DNA of 64,000 nucleotides, from assembly GCA_033283335.1 (NCBI GenBank), contig JAWMQP010000004.1, positions 62,001 to 126,000 on the forward strand, in the 5' to 3' direction. Origin of the DNA: Pseudomaricurvus sp033283335. GTDB taxonomy: Bacteria; Pseudomonadota; Gammaproteobacteria; Pseudomonadales; Cellvibrionaceae. Every line of letters starts with the position of its first letter. Positions within the stretch are counted from its first letter, which is position 1. The notes beneath the pieces were generated by a model. That model ran no database searches and was not told the DNA's origin. It saw only the letters and a list, made by a program, of their open reading frames with translations. A program made the translations under genes and the position numbers. Below are positions 17,947-26,454 of the stretch, piece after piece.

Positions 17947-19365
17947 TCACCGACTGATGGCTTTGGTTTCCAAGAAGTCCTCGAAACCGAATTCGCCCCA
18001 CTCACGGCCGTTACCGGATTGCTTGTAACCACCAAACGGGGAGCTGAACAGATGGGGAGCTCCATTGACCCGCACCATACCGGCACGCAACTGACGAGTC
18101 ACACGATCGGCGCGAGCTTCGTCGCCGGTCTGCACATAGGCCGCCAGGCCGTAAGGGGTATCGTTGGCGATCTGGATGGCTTCCGCTTCCGTCTCGTAGG
18201 GAATCAGCACCAGTACCGGACCGAACACCTCTTCACGGGCAATGGTCATGCTGTTGTTCACATCGGCAAAAATGGTGGGTTTGGCAAAATGGCCGGTTTC
18301 CAGGCCCTCGGGCTTGCCCGGTCCACCCGCTGCGACACGGGCGCCTTCGGCGATAGCCGCTTCGATCATACCCTGCACCTTGTCGAAGTGCGGACGACTC
18401 ACCAGCGGTCCGATGTGCTCACCGGACTGATCGGACTTACCTACTGTGACCGCGTTGGCCGCTTTGGCCGCAATCTCAACAGCTTCCTCATAGCGACTGG
18501 CGGGCACCAGCATGCGGGTCGGGGCATTACAGGACTGGCCGACGTTGTCCATACACGCCGCCACACCCTTGCTGACGGCCGCTTCCAGATCGGTGTCATC
18601 GAAAATAATATTGGGGGATTTACCGCCCAGTTCCAGTGCCACCCGCTTGACCGTGTCCGCCGCCGCCTTGGAAATGGCAGTACCCGCGCGGGTCGAGCCG
18701 GTGAAGGACACCATGTCGATATCGGCATGGCCGGAAATGGCCGCCCCCACACCCGGGCCATCGCCATTCACCATGTTGTAGACACCGGCCGGTATGCCGG
18801 CTTCGTCCATCATCTGGCTGAAGACATAGGCCGACAGTGGCGCAATTTCACTGGGCTTAAGCACCATGGTACAGCCCGTCGCCAGGGCTGGGGCCACCTT
18901 GCAGGCGATCTGGTTGATGGGCCAGTTCCACGGGGTGATAAAACCACAGACGCCGATGGGCTCCTTAACGATAGTGGCATTGCCTTTTTTCGATTCGAAT
19001 TCAAATTCCTTGAGAGCTTCCAGGGCGGTGGCAATGTGTCCGGCACCACAGGCGGCCTGGTCGGAAATGGAGAAATCGATCGGCGCGCCCATCTCTTCAG
19101 AAATGGCCTGGGCCATTTCATCGTAGCGCGCCTTGTACACCTTCAGCAGGCGCTCCAGATAGTCAATGCGCTCTTCGCGGCTGGTGGTGCCCCAGCTGGC
19201 AAACGCCTGCCGAGCCGCTGCCACCGCCTTGTCCACATCGGCAGCAGAGCCCAGACTGATGACGGCAATCTGCTCCTCGGTGGAGGGATTTTCCACGGCA
19301 AAATCGTTCGGGGTAATCGGGTCAACCCACTGACCGTTGATGTAAAACTGGCGATAGTCTTTCAT
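17947..19365 (-). CDS. NAD(P)-dependent aldehyde dehydrogenase
   Basis: A 472-residue aldehyde dehydrogenase. The general base lies in VALELGGKSPN (Glu245) and the nucleophile in NVGQSCNAP (Cys279); GFITPWNWPINQ and FTGSTRAGT are the coenzyme-binding segments. AAGGAG stands 8 bases before the ATG. In this setting it may oxidise the aldehyde formed by PuuB (the PuuC step), but the sequence looks like a general ALDH rather than a clear PuuC, so a broader aldehyde range is likely. The second puuB lies upstream on the same strand, so the two may share a transcript. Confidence 0.88.
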   Translation of the reverse strand: MKDYRQFYINGQWVDPITPNDFAVENPSTEEQIAVISLGSAADVDKAVAAARQAFASWGTTSREERIDYLERLLKVYKARYDEMAQAISEEMGAPIDFSISDQAACGAGHIATALEALKEFEFESKKGNATIVKEPIGVCGFITPWNWPINQIACKVAPALATGCTMVLKPSEIAPLSAYVFSQMMDEAGIPAGVYNMVNGDGPGVGAAISGHADIDMVSFTGSTRAGTAISKAAADTVKRVALELGGKSPNIIFDDTDLEAAVSKGVAACMDNVGQSCNAPTRMLVPASRYEEAVEIAAKAANAVTVGKSDQSGEHIGPLVSRPHFDKVQGMIEAAIAEGARVAAGGPGKPEGLETGHFAKPTIFADVNNSMTIAREEVFGPVLVLIPYETEAEAIQIANDTPYGLAAYVQTGDEARADRVTRQLRAGMVRVNGAPHLFSSPFGGYKQSGNGREWGEFGFEDFLETKAISR

Positions 19366-19479
19366 TCTGGACTCCTTACATTCGCGGATCCATCTCGGTG
19401 GGACCCGCCTTCATAAACCGAATAATAGCTCAAATTTTAAAGCGGGAAAACTGCTCCCCTCTGGCTTGCACCTGAAGTG

Positions 19480-20784
19480 CTACAGCTCATCCAGCAATTT
19501 GTAGTACAGCATGCCAAGGGCAAAACTCGGCGTGCGCAGCAACTTGCCACCCGGAAACGGCCAGTGGCGAATTTTGGCAAACAGGTCAAAACGCTCGGCC
19601 TGGCCGGCAATCATCTGCGCCGTGATACGCCCCATCATGTGGGTGGGTGCCACACCGTGGCCGGAGTATGCCTGAATATAGTAGACATTGCCCTTGAGGC
19701 GACCCAGTTGCGGCATGCGATTGATGCCGATGCCCATCTGGCCACTCCAGCCGTGACTCAGTTCAACCCCGGCCAGCTGCGGGAATACCGTCAGCATTTT
19801 CTGCCGCATGACGCCAAACAGGTCTTTGGGCTCGCGTCCGGTGTAATTGGACAGGCCGCCAAACAACAAGCGCTTGTCGGCGGTCAGGCGGTAGTAATCC
19901 AGTGCGGTACGGGGATCACATACGGCCCGGTTACCCGGCATGATCGCAGCAATCTGCTCATCGGACAGCGGTTCAGTGGTGATGACAGAACTGTTCGAAG
20001 GCAACACTTTGGAGGACAATTTCGGCACCAGGCCGTCGAGGTAAGCGTTGCCACACAACACCACATGCTCGGCGCTGACACTGCCAGCCTCCGTCAATAC
20101 TTGTGGCCGCGTGCCTTCCACCACCCGCATCACGCGGGATTGCTCAAAAATTTGCACCCCCAGTTGCTCCGCTGCCCGGGCCTCACCGAGGCACAGGTTG
20201 AGCACGTGACAGTGGCCGTTGCCGGTGCGATTGAGCATGCCGCCCAGATATAAGTCAGAACGCACTTCCGCCTGCAGCTGCTGTTTATCTAGCAATTCCA
20301 GCGCATGCGGGTAACCCATGCGTTCCTGATAAGCCTTTTCTGCCTCAAAGTCTCGCATATGCCTGGTCTTGAGCGCCACATCGCAGTAGCCCCAGGTCAG
20401 GTCGCAGTCGATATTGTACTTGGCCACGCGCTCGCGAATGATGTCGCAGCACTCGACCCCCATATCGTAGATGGCACGCACACCGTCAGGGCCGACAAAC
20501 TTCTCGAACTTTTCCAGTGAGTGGCCAATGCCGCCGATGATCTGCCCACCATTGCGGCCGGTGGCGCCCCAGCTGATGCGGTTGGCTTCCAGCAGCACCA
20601 CCGAGTAACCCCGCTCCGCCAGTTCCAGTGCCGTGTTGACGCCGGTAAAACCGCCACCAACGACCGCCACATCGGCCCGAATTGCCCCTTTTAAACTGGG
20701 ATAACCTGTCTGCCAGTTGGCGGTCGCGGCGTAGTAGGAAGGGGTATGCTCACGGGTTTCTTGCGGTTTGTTGAGTCCAAACAT
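19480..20784 (-). CDS. puuB: Gamma-glutamylputrescine oxidase-like FAD oxidoreductase (second copy)
   Basis: A 434-residue DAO-family flavoprotein, the same length as the copy at 2,641. The dinucleotide motif is VVGGGFTGVNTALELAERG near residues 41-59, then EANRISWGATGRNGGQIIGG. The C-terminal FAD segment is YIQAYSGHGVAPTHMMGRI. ATG at 20784 is chosen because AGAGG precedes it; ATG at 20808 is an in-frame alternative. It should oxidise a gamma-glutamylated amine to the aldehyde with H2O2 production. The nearby aldehyde dehydrogenase fits the next step. Confidence 0.86.
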   Translation of the reverse strand: MFGLNKPQETREHTPSYYAATANWQTGYPSLKGAIRADVAVVGGGFTGVNTALELAERGYSVVLLEANRISWGATGRNGGQIIGGIGHSLEKFEKFVGPDGVRAIYDMGVECCDIIRERVAKYNIDCDLTWGYCDVALKTRHMRDFEAEKAYQERMGYPHALELLDKQQLQAEVRSDLYLGGMLNRTGNGHCHVLNLCLGEARAAEQLGVQIFEQSRVMRVVEGTRPQVLTEAGSVSAEHVVLCGNAYLDGLVPKLSSKVLPSNSSVITTEPLSDEQIAAIMPGNRAVCDPRTALDYYRLTADKRLLFGGLSNYTGREPKDLFGVMRQKMLTVFPQLAGVELSHGWSGQMGIGINRMPQLGRLKGNVYYIQAYSGHGVAPTHMMGRITAQMIAGQAERFDLFAKIRHWPFPGGKLLRTPSFALGMLYYKLLDEL

Positions 20785-21175
20785 GATTCGCCTCTTTGTC
20801 TCTGGCATGCCACCCGACCAGGGTCAGCGCAGCACACCAATAGCATTCTCAAACGTGTTTCCAGCCGATCTTTAAAAAACAGGGCCGGTCGAAAGTGAAG
20901 GGAGTTACACAGAGGGAATAGGGTCGTCGTCTTCGCCAGGCACACCTTCACCGCGCCCACTTTCTCCATGAAAGTAGTCCTGCCAGGCGGCGGAGGTACT
21001 TACCCAATGGGACCAGGCGATAAAGTATTCCATAACAATACGAGCAAAAAGTGACTTTGAAGTTAAGCGTAAAGATAGATTAGCGGATTTCTTTCGACTC
21101 CTCAAGCCGAATTATTATTCGGTTTATTGAAATGGCTGGAGATCGCCAGTTTGACCGCCACCAACAATCAACCGG
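20785..21175. other. Gap upstream of the second puuB
   Basis: About 390 bases without a confident gene. They hold the possible 42-residue frame and a hairpin at 21107-21122 (CCGAAT / ATTCGG, loop TATT) downstream of the leftward solute-binding gene. The hairpin has no clear T run. Confidence 0.4.
20905..21033 (-). CDS. Possible small protein of 42 residues
   Basis: A short frame starting MEYFIAWSHWVST and ending in an acidic tail (GEDDDPIPSV) lies in the 391-base gap upstream of the second puuB. The composition looks protein-like, but no ribosome-binding site stands before the ATG and the frame can be extended to 21105. I do not recognise it. It may be a chance frame. Confidence 0.3.
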   Translation of the reverse strand: MEYFIAWSHWVSTSAAWQDYFHGESGRGEGVPGEDDDPIPSV

Positions 21176-22111
21176 CTACAGCAGTGGTGGCTGGGAATCG
21201 CGCTGGCGTGTCAGGGTGCGCCGCATGGCCGGCTCCAGATGACCGACCAGTACCTGCCTGCCATGATTCACAATCTGTTGAATTTCACCGCTGCGACGCA
21301 GGGCCCTGACATCATCACAGAGGCTGGCCAGGGCGGGGTCTTTTTCCAGAGACAACTTGGACAGGGCAAGGTGATAGTCAATGTAGGTAATATCGCGCAC
21401 CCAGTGCAGTTCCTGATTCAGCTTCAGCTGATTAATGACATAGAGAGCGACGTAATATTCGTACAGGCCGAAATCCGCCCGACCGGAGGCGATGGTTTTC
21501 ATAATTGCACGCACAGAATTGGCTCGCGTGATGTGCGGAAATTCTTTCGGCCCCAGCATACCGCGTTGAAACGGCGGCAGGCGAATGGCCACCAGCCTCT
21601 GGCGGGCCATATCTTCGACGCTGTTGATCGCGATGTCTCGATCACGCCGAGCAAAGGCACTGATGGGAGCCCGAAACGCCGCCACCGGACAAATATGCAA
21701 AGTCTCCGGGTAATCCTTCCGCGTCAGTGAGGGGTTGAGGTAGACCATCGCCGCGTCCAGCCGCCCGGTTCCCAACTCGATATACTGCCGCGGCTGGGAT
21801 ACTGAGACAAACTCGGCCTGGTAACCACGGGGGGTCACCACCCGCTTCATCACTTCGGGAATGATACAGTACTGCTGGAAAGATTCGTCGCAGTTATAGG
21901 GCGGTAAAAACTGAGAAACCGCACCGATTTTGAGAGGCTTGGCCGACTTTGCGCCGTCATGGCCGACGGCGGCGCGTGCCGATTCAGCGGCAGAGTCGGG
22001 AGGCACCGATTGAGACTGCGGGGCGCTTGAGCGGTCTAGCTGTTGATAACCACTGATCGCCAGAAGCAACAGCAGCAGCCCCCCCAGTAATACCTGGTAT
22101 TTCGCGGCCAT
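21176..22111 (-). CDS. Exported solute-binding protein, family 3 type
   Basis: A 311-residue protein with a hydrophobic N-terminal segment (residues 6-22) that may be an uncleaved anchor. Next come a Ser/Pro/Ala-rich linker and a periplasmic-binding-protein domain starting near residue 58 (PLKIGAVSQFLPPYN). Matching segments are GYQAEFVSV, IELGTGRLDAAMVYL and ASGRADFGLYEYYVAL. It probably senses or binds an amino acid or amine. No ABC permease or ATPase lies nearby, so it may be a sensor or orphan. ATG at 22111 is chosen, with GGAGAG directly before it. Confidence 0.78.
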   Translation of the reverse strand: MAAKYQVLLGGLLLLLLAISGYQQLDRSSAPQSQSVPPDSAAESARAAVGHDGAKSAKPLKIGAVSQFLPPYNCDESFQQYCIIPEVMKRVVTPRGYQAEFVSVSQPRQYIELGTGRLDAAMVYLNPSLTRKDYPETLHICPVAAFRAPISAFARRDRDIAINSVEDMARQRLVAIRLPPFQRGMLGPKEFPHITRANSVRAIMKTIASGRADFGLYEYYVALYVINQLKLNQELHWVRDITYIDYHLALSKLSLEKDPALASLCDDVRALRRSGEIQQIVNHGRQVLVGHLEPAMRRTLTRQRDSQPPLL

Positions 22112-22332
22112 TCTCTCCATTCGTCATTATTGGCTTTGGATTGACAGCGGAATCCGTCACCTGATTCCACAAACGGACTGATTGGCACTGTAACAGGAGA
22201 ACCGCGGTATAGAAAGACATCCCGGCGGGAGACATGGTAAAGAGTGGTGCTTGCTGCCGCGCCTACCGGACCGGACGAACTCGATCAGACAAAGTTCAAT
22301 CCGGTCAGTGGCCGATCACCAGAGGTTGGTAA

Positions 22333-23055
22333 TCAGTCCTCGGACAAGGAGGCTTGTTGCAGCGAATGCAGCTCGGCGATGCCCTGCTTGGCCAGCGTCA
22401 GCATGGCGGCAAACTCCGCTTCGCTGAAGGGCTCGCCCTCGGCGGTACCCTGAATTTCAATAATGCCGCCATCGTCGGCCATGACAATGTTCATATCCGT
22501 CTCAGCATTGGAATCCTCGGGATAATCCAGGTCCAGCACCGGTACACCTTCATAGATACCCACAGACACGGAGGCGATCATGCGCTTCAGGGGTTCGCCT
22601 TTGACCTTGCCGCTGCCTTTGAGAAACGCAATGGCATCAGCCAGCGCCACACAGGCACCGGTGATGGAAGCGGTGCGGGTGCCACCATCGGCCTGGATCA
22701 CATCGCAATCGATCTTGATGGTGTTTTCACCCAGCGCTTCCATATCCATGGCGGCCCGCAGCGAGCGTCCGATCAGGCGCTGGATCTCCACGGTGCGACC
22801 ACCCTGTTTGCCGCTGGTGGCCTCACGCCGCATGCGGGTTCCGGTAGAGCGGGGCAGCATGCCGTACTCGGCGGTTACCCAGCCGCGACCTTCACCGCGC
22901 ATAAACGGCGGTACCCCATCTTCCACACTGGCGGTGCAAATCACTTTGGTATTGCCAAATTCCACCAGCACCGAGCCCTCGGCGTGACAGGTAAAGTTGC
23001 GGGTAATGCGAATCTCTCGCAGGCTGTCGGGCGTGCGACCACTGGGTCGTTGCAT
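22333..23055 (-). CDS. rph: Ribonuclease PH
   Basis: A 240-residue 3'-5' phosphorolytic exoribonuclease, the normal length. Typical segments are MQRPSGRTPDSLREIRITRN, GRGWVTAEYGMLPRST, GKQGGRTVEIQRLIGRSLRA and CDVIQADGGTRTASITGA. It trims the 3' ends of tRNA precursors using phosphate. AGGAG stands before the ATG at 23055, so the longer frame to 23139 is not used. It is divergent from yicC, an arrangement conserved in Pseudomonas. Confidence 0.96.
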   Translation of the reverse strand: MQRPSGRTPDSLREIRITRNFTCHAEGSVLVEFGNTKVICTASVEDGVPPFMRGEGRGWVTAEYGMLPRSTGTRMRREATSGKQGGRTVEIQRLIGRSLRAAMDMEALGENTIKIDCDVIQADGGTRTASITGACVALADAIAFLKGSGKVKGEPLKRMIASVSVGIYEGVPVLDLDYPEDSNAETDMNIVMADDGGIIEIQGTAEGEPFSEAEFAAMLTLAKQGIAELHSLQQASLSED

Positions 23056-23165
23056 AGGAACTCCTAAATATTGGCGACGATGTAAAGTCGGGGCATTATA
23101 GCCGAATGCAACCTGTGCCTGTGTTAAGATCTGACACACTTCACCTCAACTTTGAAGGAATTGCC

Positions 23166-24032
23166 ATGCCCTGCAGTATGACCGGTTTTGCCCGTCAGGA
23201 AGCCAAATACCCCTGGGGAACCCTGATCTGGGAAGTTCGCAGCGTCAATCATCGCTACCTGGAGCCCCATTTCCGCCTGCCGGAATTTCTCCGCGAACTG
23301 GAACCGGCGCTGCGGGAACAGCTGCGCAAGACCTTGTCACGCGGTAAGGTGGAAGCCAGTTTTACCTACCAGCTTGGCGACTCAGAAGCCCAATCCCTGA
23401 CCGTTAACCAGCTGCTGCTGCAACAGGTGACCGAGGCCATTGCCGAAGTCAGTGCTCAGCTGTCATCGCCGGCGCCGGTCAACCCGCTGGAACTGCTGCG
23501 CTGGCCCGGCATGGTGGGGGATAATGACATCGACCGTGAACAATTGCTCAACGCCAGCCTCGATGCCTTCAAACAGGCACTGACCACCTTAGTGGAGCAC
23601 CGCGCCCGCGAAGGCGAGGAACTGAAACAGCTGATCGAACTGAGACTGCAGGGGGTTGCCAGTCAGGTAGAGCAGGTGCGTGCCATACTGCCGGGCATTC
23701 TCGACGGCCAGCGCCAGCGTTTGCTGGAGAAACTCGACAGCCTGAAAGGCGATTTGGACCAGGACCGGCTGGAACAGGAAATGGTCTATATCGCGCAAAA
23801 GTCCGATGTCGATGAAGAGCTGGATCGGCTGGAAACCCACGTCACCGAAGTGCGACGCACCTTGAACCAAAAGGGCAGTATTGGTCGTCGACTCGACTTC
23901 CTGATGCAGGAGCTCAACCGCGAAGCCAACACTCTGTCCTCCAAATCCATTGTCACCGACACCACCCAGGCGGCCATTGAACTGAAAGTATTGATCGAAC
24001 AGATGCGCGAGCAGATACAGAATATTGAATGA
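23166..24032 (+). CDS. yicC: YicC family endoribonuclease
   Basis: A 288-residue protein with the family start MTGFAR, the segment VRSVNHRYLEPHFRLPE near residue 25, and a C-terminal DUF1732 part with KGSIGRRLDFLMQELNREAN. YicC is an endoribonuclease linked to RNA decay in E. coli. AAGGA precedes the ATG at 23166; the longer frame from 23106 lacks support. It is divergent from rph with a 110-base gap. Confidence 0.93.
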   Translation: MPCSMTGFARQEAKYPWGTLIWEVRSVNHRYLEPHFRLPEFLRELEPALREQLRKTLSRGKVEASFTYQLGDSEAQSLTVNQLLLQQVTEAIAEVSAQLSSPAPVNPLELLRWPGMVGDNDIDREQLLNASLDAFKQALTTLVEHRAREGEELKQLIELRLQGVASQVEQVRAILPGILDGQRQRLLEKLDSLKGDLDQDRLEQEMVYIAQKSDVDEELDRLETHVTEVRRTLNQKGSIGRRLDFLMQELNREANTLSSKSIVTDTTQAAIELKVLIEQMREQIQNIE

Positions 24033-24143
24033 TACCCTGCAGGCCCCCAAAGACTGGAGACTCGCACCAGAAAGGTTTATTTTCATCCGTTTGACATTAA
24101 AATCATTTAAGCTTTGCAATCATCAACAGGCTTGAGATGCGTA

Positions 24144-25346
24144 ATGATGGACAGCCAGCAACTGTTGGATATCGTCGGCGAAATTTACGAGGCCTCACTG
24201 GACCCCAGGCGCTGGGATGAGGTTGTGGCCACACTTTGTCAGCTGCTGGACGTCAAATCCGGTGCCCTGCTGGTCCACGATCAGGAAACCGGCAGCCACT
24301 CGGTGGTGGGCGGTTATGGCATCAACGCTATCACCAAAGCCTCCTACAGTCTGGGCTTGGGAAAACTCGATATTGGCTGGAAAGCGGTGATCGGCAGAGC
24401 CGAAGGGGAGGCGTTCCAATTCGCCTCCCACGAAGAAACCAAACACCAGCACCCGTTTTACTACCACATGCTGATGAAGCCTCTCAATATCCACTACATG
24501 GGCGGAATTTGCATTTACAACTCGCCGGAGTGGCGGGTAGCACTGGGATTGCACCGCGACCTGCAACAGGGGGCTTTTGACGAGCAGACTTTTGCCCCCC
24601 TGGAAGCCCTGGCGCCACATTTTGCCCGCGCCATGCGTATCCAAAAGGAGTTTCATCGCCTGCGGGTGGAGAACTTCCGCCTGGCGAATGCACTGTCTAA
24701 GGTCATGCTGGGCATAGTGATCGTCAACGAAGCGCGTCGCATCGTCTACACCAACCCCATCGCCGATATGATTCTCAGCCAGCACCCTGCCCTGAATCGC
24801 CGTAGCGACCTGCTGCTTGCCTACAACCAGGCTGAAACCGCCCAATTGAACAACGCGATTGACGCGCTGCTGCAGGCGGACCATCCTGCCGCACATCACC
24901 CGGGTCTGGGGTTAACCCACCCGGAAAAGCTCACACCGCTGGCCGTGATCCTCAATAAAGCCAACGCCAGTCACGCCCGGGAAGACCTGCTGTTGCCCGC
25001 ACATGGTGTGGCCATCTACCTGACCGATCCGGACATGGCGATAAACATCTCCCCCGACACCCTCAACCGGATTTACGCTCTGACGCCGGCGGAATCCCGG
25101 GTCGCCATTCAGATTGCCAACGGCCTAAGCGTCAAGGAAATCGCTGCCGACAACCAAGTCAGCGTGTTGACGGTTCGCACTCAGTTACGCAATGTATTTG
25201 AAAAAATGGGCGTCAATCGTCAACAGGATATCGTCAAGATTCTGCTGTCCGGCTCCTTCAACCAGCCCGAGCCCCATCATCACGGCAAGACTTCACACCC
25301 CCCATCCCTTGCTGAGGACAGACAACTGGATAAGTCGGTGGTGTGA
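24144..25346 (+). CDS. LuxR-family transcriptional regulator
   Basis: A 400-residue regulator. The C-terminal helix-turn-helix is LTPAESRVAIQIANGLSVKE and then VSVLTVRTQLRNVFEKMGV near residues 305-350. The large N-terminal part (residues 1-280) has PAS/GAF-like character (QLLDIVGEIYEASLDPRRWD and VNEARRIVYTNPIADMILS). The stimulus is not evident. ATG 24144 or 24147 is used; the longer TTG start at 24114 is not supported. It lies between yicC and a lipoprotein hydrolase on the opposite strand, with no obvious target operon. Confidence 0.85.
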   Translation: MMDSQQLLDIVGEIYEASLDPRRWDEVVATLCQLLDVKSGALLVHDQETGSHSVVGGYGINAITKASYSLGLGKLDIGWKAVIGRAEGEAFQFASHEETKHQHPFYYHMLMKPLNIHYMGGICIYNSPEWRVALGLHRDLQQGAFDEQTFAPLEALAPHFARAMRIQKEFHRLRVENFRLANALSKVMLGIVIVNEARRIVYTNPIADMILSQHPALNRRSDLLLAYNQAETAQLNNAIDALLQADHPAAHHPGLGLTHPEKLTPLAVILNKANASHAREDLLLPAHGVAIYLTDPDMAINISPDTLNRIYALTPAESRVAIQIANGLSVKEIAADNQVSVLTVRTQLRNVFEKMGVNRQQDIVKILLSGSFNQPEPHHHGKTSHPPSLAEDRQLDKSVV

Positions 25347-25362
25347 ACCTCCAGAGCCAGTG

Positions 25363-26244
25363 TTATTGACAGCCAACCGACTCTTGCAACAAACCCGGCC
25401 ATACCCGCTCCCAGCCATCGGCATGGGCCACACCATTGACCGGAGCAATGGTCGTGCAAGCCAGTGTCGCCATCTGACGACGGTAACTTTGGGCAATCGC
25501 CTGCGGAATGATGTCATCCTGCATGCCCACATAATGTCGCTGTGGCAGTGACGCAAGCAGGTCCGAAAAATCCGCTGGATTGAGGGAGCGATCCAGCGGC
25601 GATACCTGATGCAAGCGGGTGAACAATTCCGTATCCAGGTTGGCCGCCACGGTGCGCAGGCTGCGAATGTCATCACGCTTGGTCGCCAACAGGGCGGCCA
25701 GCGCGCCACCGCCGGAGTAGCCGACCAGCTCGACACCTGCAGCGGGATCGACCTGCGCCCTGAATTGGCTGATTACGCCATCAATAGCATCCAGGATTGC
25801 CGGAGAGTAACGCGCCAGGGACCAGTCGTGGGGCGAACAGTGCACCTCTCGGCTCAGGGCCACGTACTGGCAGGGACGGGCTATATAGACCACATTGGGT
25901 GCATCGTCCAAAGCCGCGAGACGCAGGGCCACCGGGTTGTGAGGTGTGGGGTTCATCGAGATCCGTGTGCGGGTGATCCACGCTTTGCCATCACCTTCGA
26001 GATACACCCGCAGAGGTTGATGTGGGTCGTCAACACGGGCATAGGTCATCACATTGTAGCCCTGGGACGCCACCACTTGGGCCTGCAGGCCCGAGGGCTG
26101 GGCGATGCGCTGGGCGCGCTCGGTTAATTGCTGCTGGGTGGGCGCACAGCCACTTACCGCCAGGCACAGGAGCAGCCAAGCCCACAGCGAAGCCAGACAC
26201 ACAACTCTCCGCTTAAAGTCCATTGTCATACGCATGTTCTTCAT
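25363..26244 (-). CDS. Lipoprotein alpha/beta hydrolase
   Basis: A 293-residue protein with a lipobox ending at Cys33 (CLAVSGC) and an alpha/beta hydrolase fold: the nucleophile elbow is VELVGYSGGGALAALL. A preceding DWSLARYSPAILDAIDGVI segment forms part of the fold, and a His near the C-terminus (GVAHADGW) is a plausible catalytic histidine. It should be an esterase or lipase-like enzyme attached to a membrane. GGAGGTG precedes the ATG at 26244, so the extension to 26328 is not used. The substrate is unknown. Confidence 0.83.
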   Translation of the reverse strand: MKNMRMTMDFKRRVVCLASLWAWLLLCLAVSGCAPTQQQLTERAQRIAQPSGLQAQVVASQGYNVMTYARVDDPHQPLRVYLEGDGKAWITRTRISMNPTPHNPVALRLAALDDAPNVVYIARPCQYVALSREVHCSPHDWSLARYSPAILDAIDGVISQFRAQVDPAAGVELVGYSGGGALAALLATKRDDIRSLRTVAANLDTELFTRLHQVSPLDRSLNPADFSDLLASLPQRHYVGMQDDIIPQAIAQSYRRQMATLACTTIAPVNGVAHADGWERVWPGLLQESVGCQ

Positions 26245-26378
26245 CAATAACACCTCCCTGTGAACATCAAACTCCTGTAGCGACTGCCACCACGCGTGGT
26301 GGCCCCTGTCTATACATCCCTGTATCAACGTCCTTAAACTTCATCGTCCTTAAGATAGGTTCCAGTCATCGGCTTACC

Positions 26379-26411
26379 GGCCCGCTCGGCGATGCAAGGC
26401 CAGAGCGGGCC
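26379..26411. other. GC-rich intergenic hairpin
   Basis: A perfect 9-bp stem GGCCCGCTC / GAGCGGGCC with a 15-base loop lies in the gap between the autotransporter stop and the lipoprotein hydrolase. No T run follows on either strand, so it is not a clear terminator. Confidence 0.5.
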
Positions 26412-26454
26412 AATCTCCGGGACTGGGAAGCCATCGAGTTCAGCCCGCGGCTGA

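Noticed and set aside
20691..20969. Second small frame of 92 codons upstream of the second puuB
   Set aside because: It overlaps the start of puuB in another frame and has no domain or ribosome-binding site.
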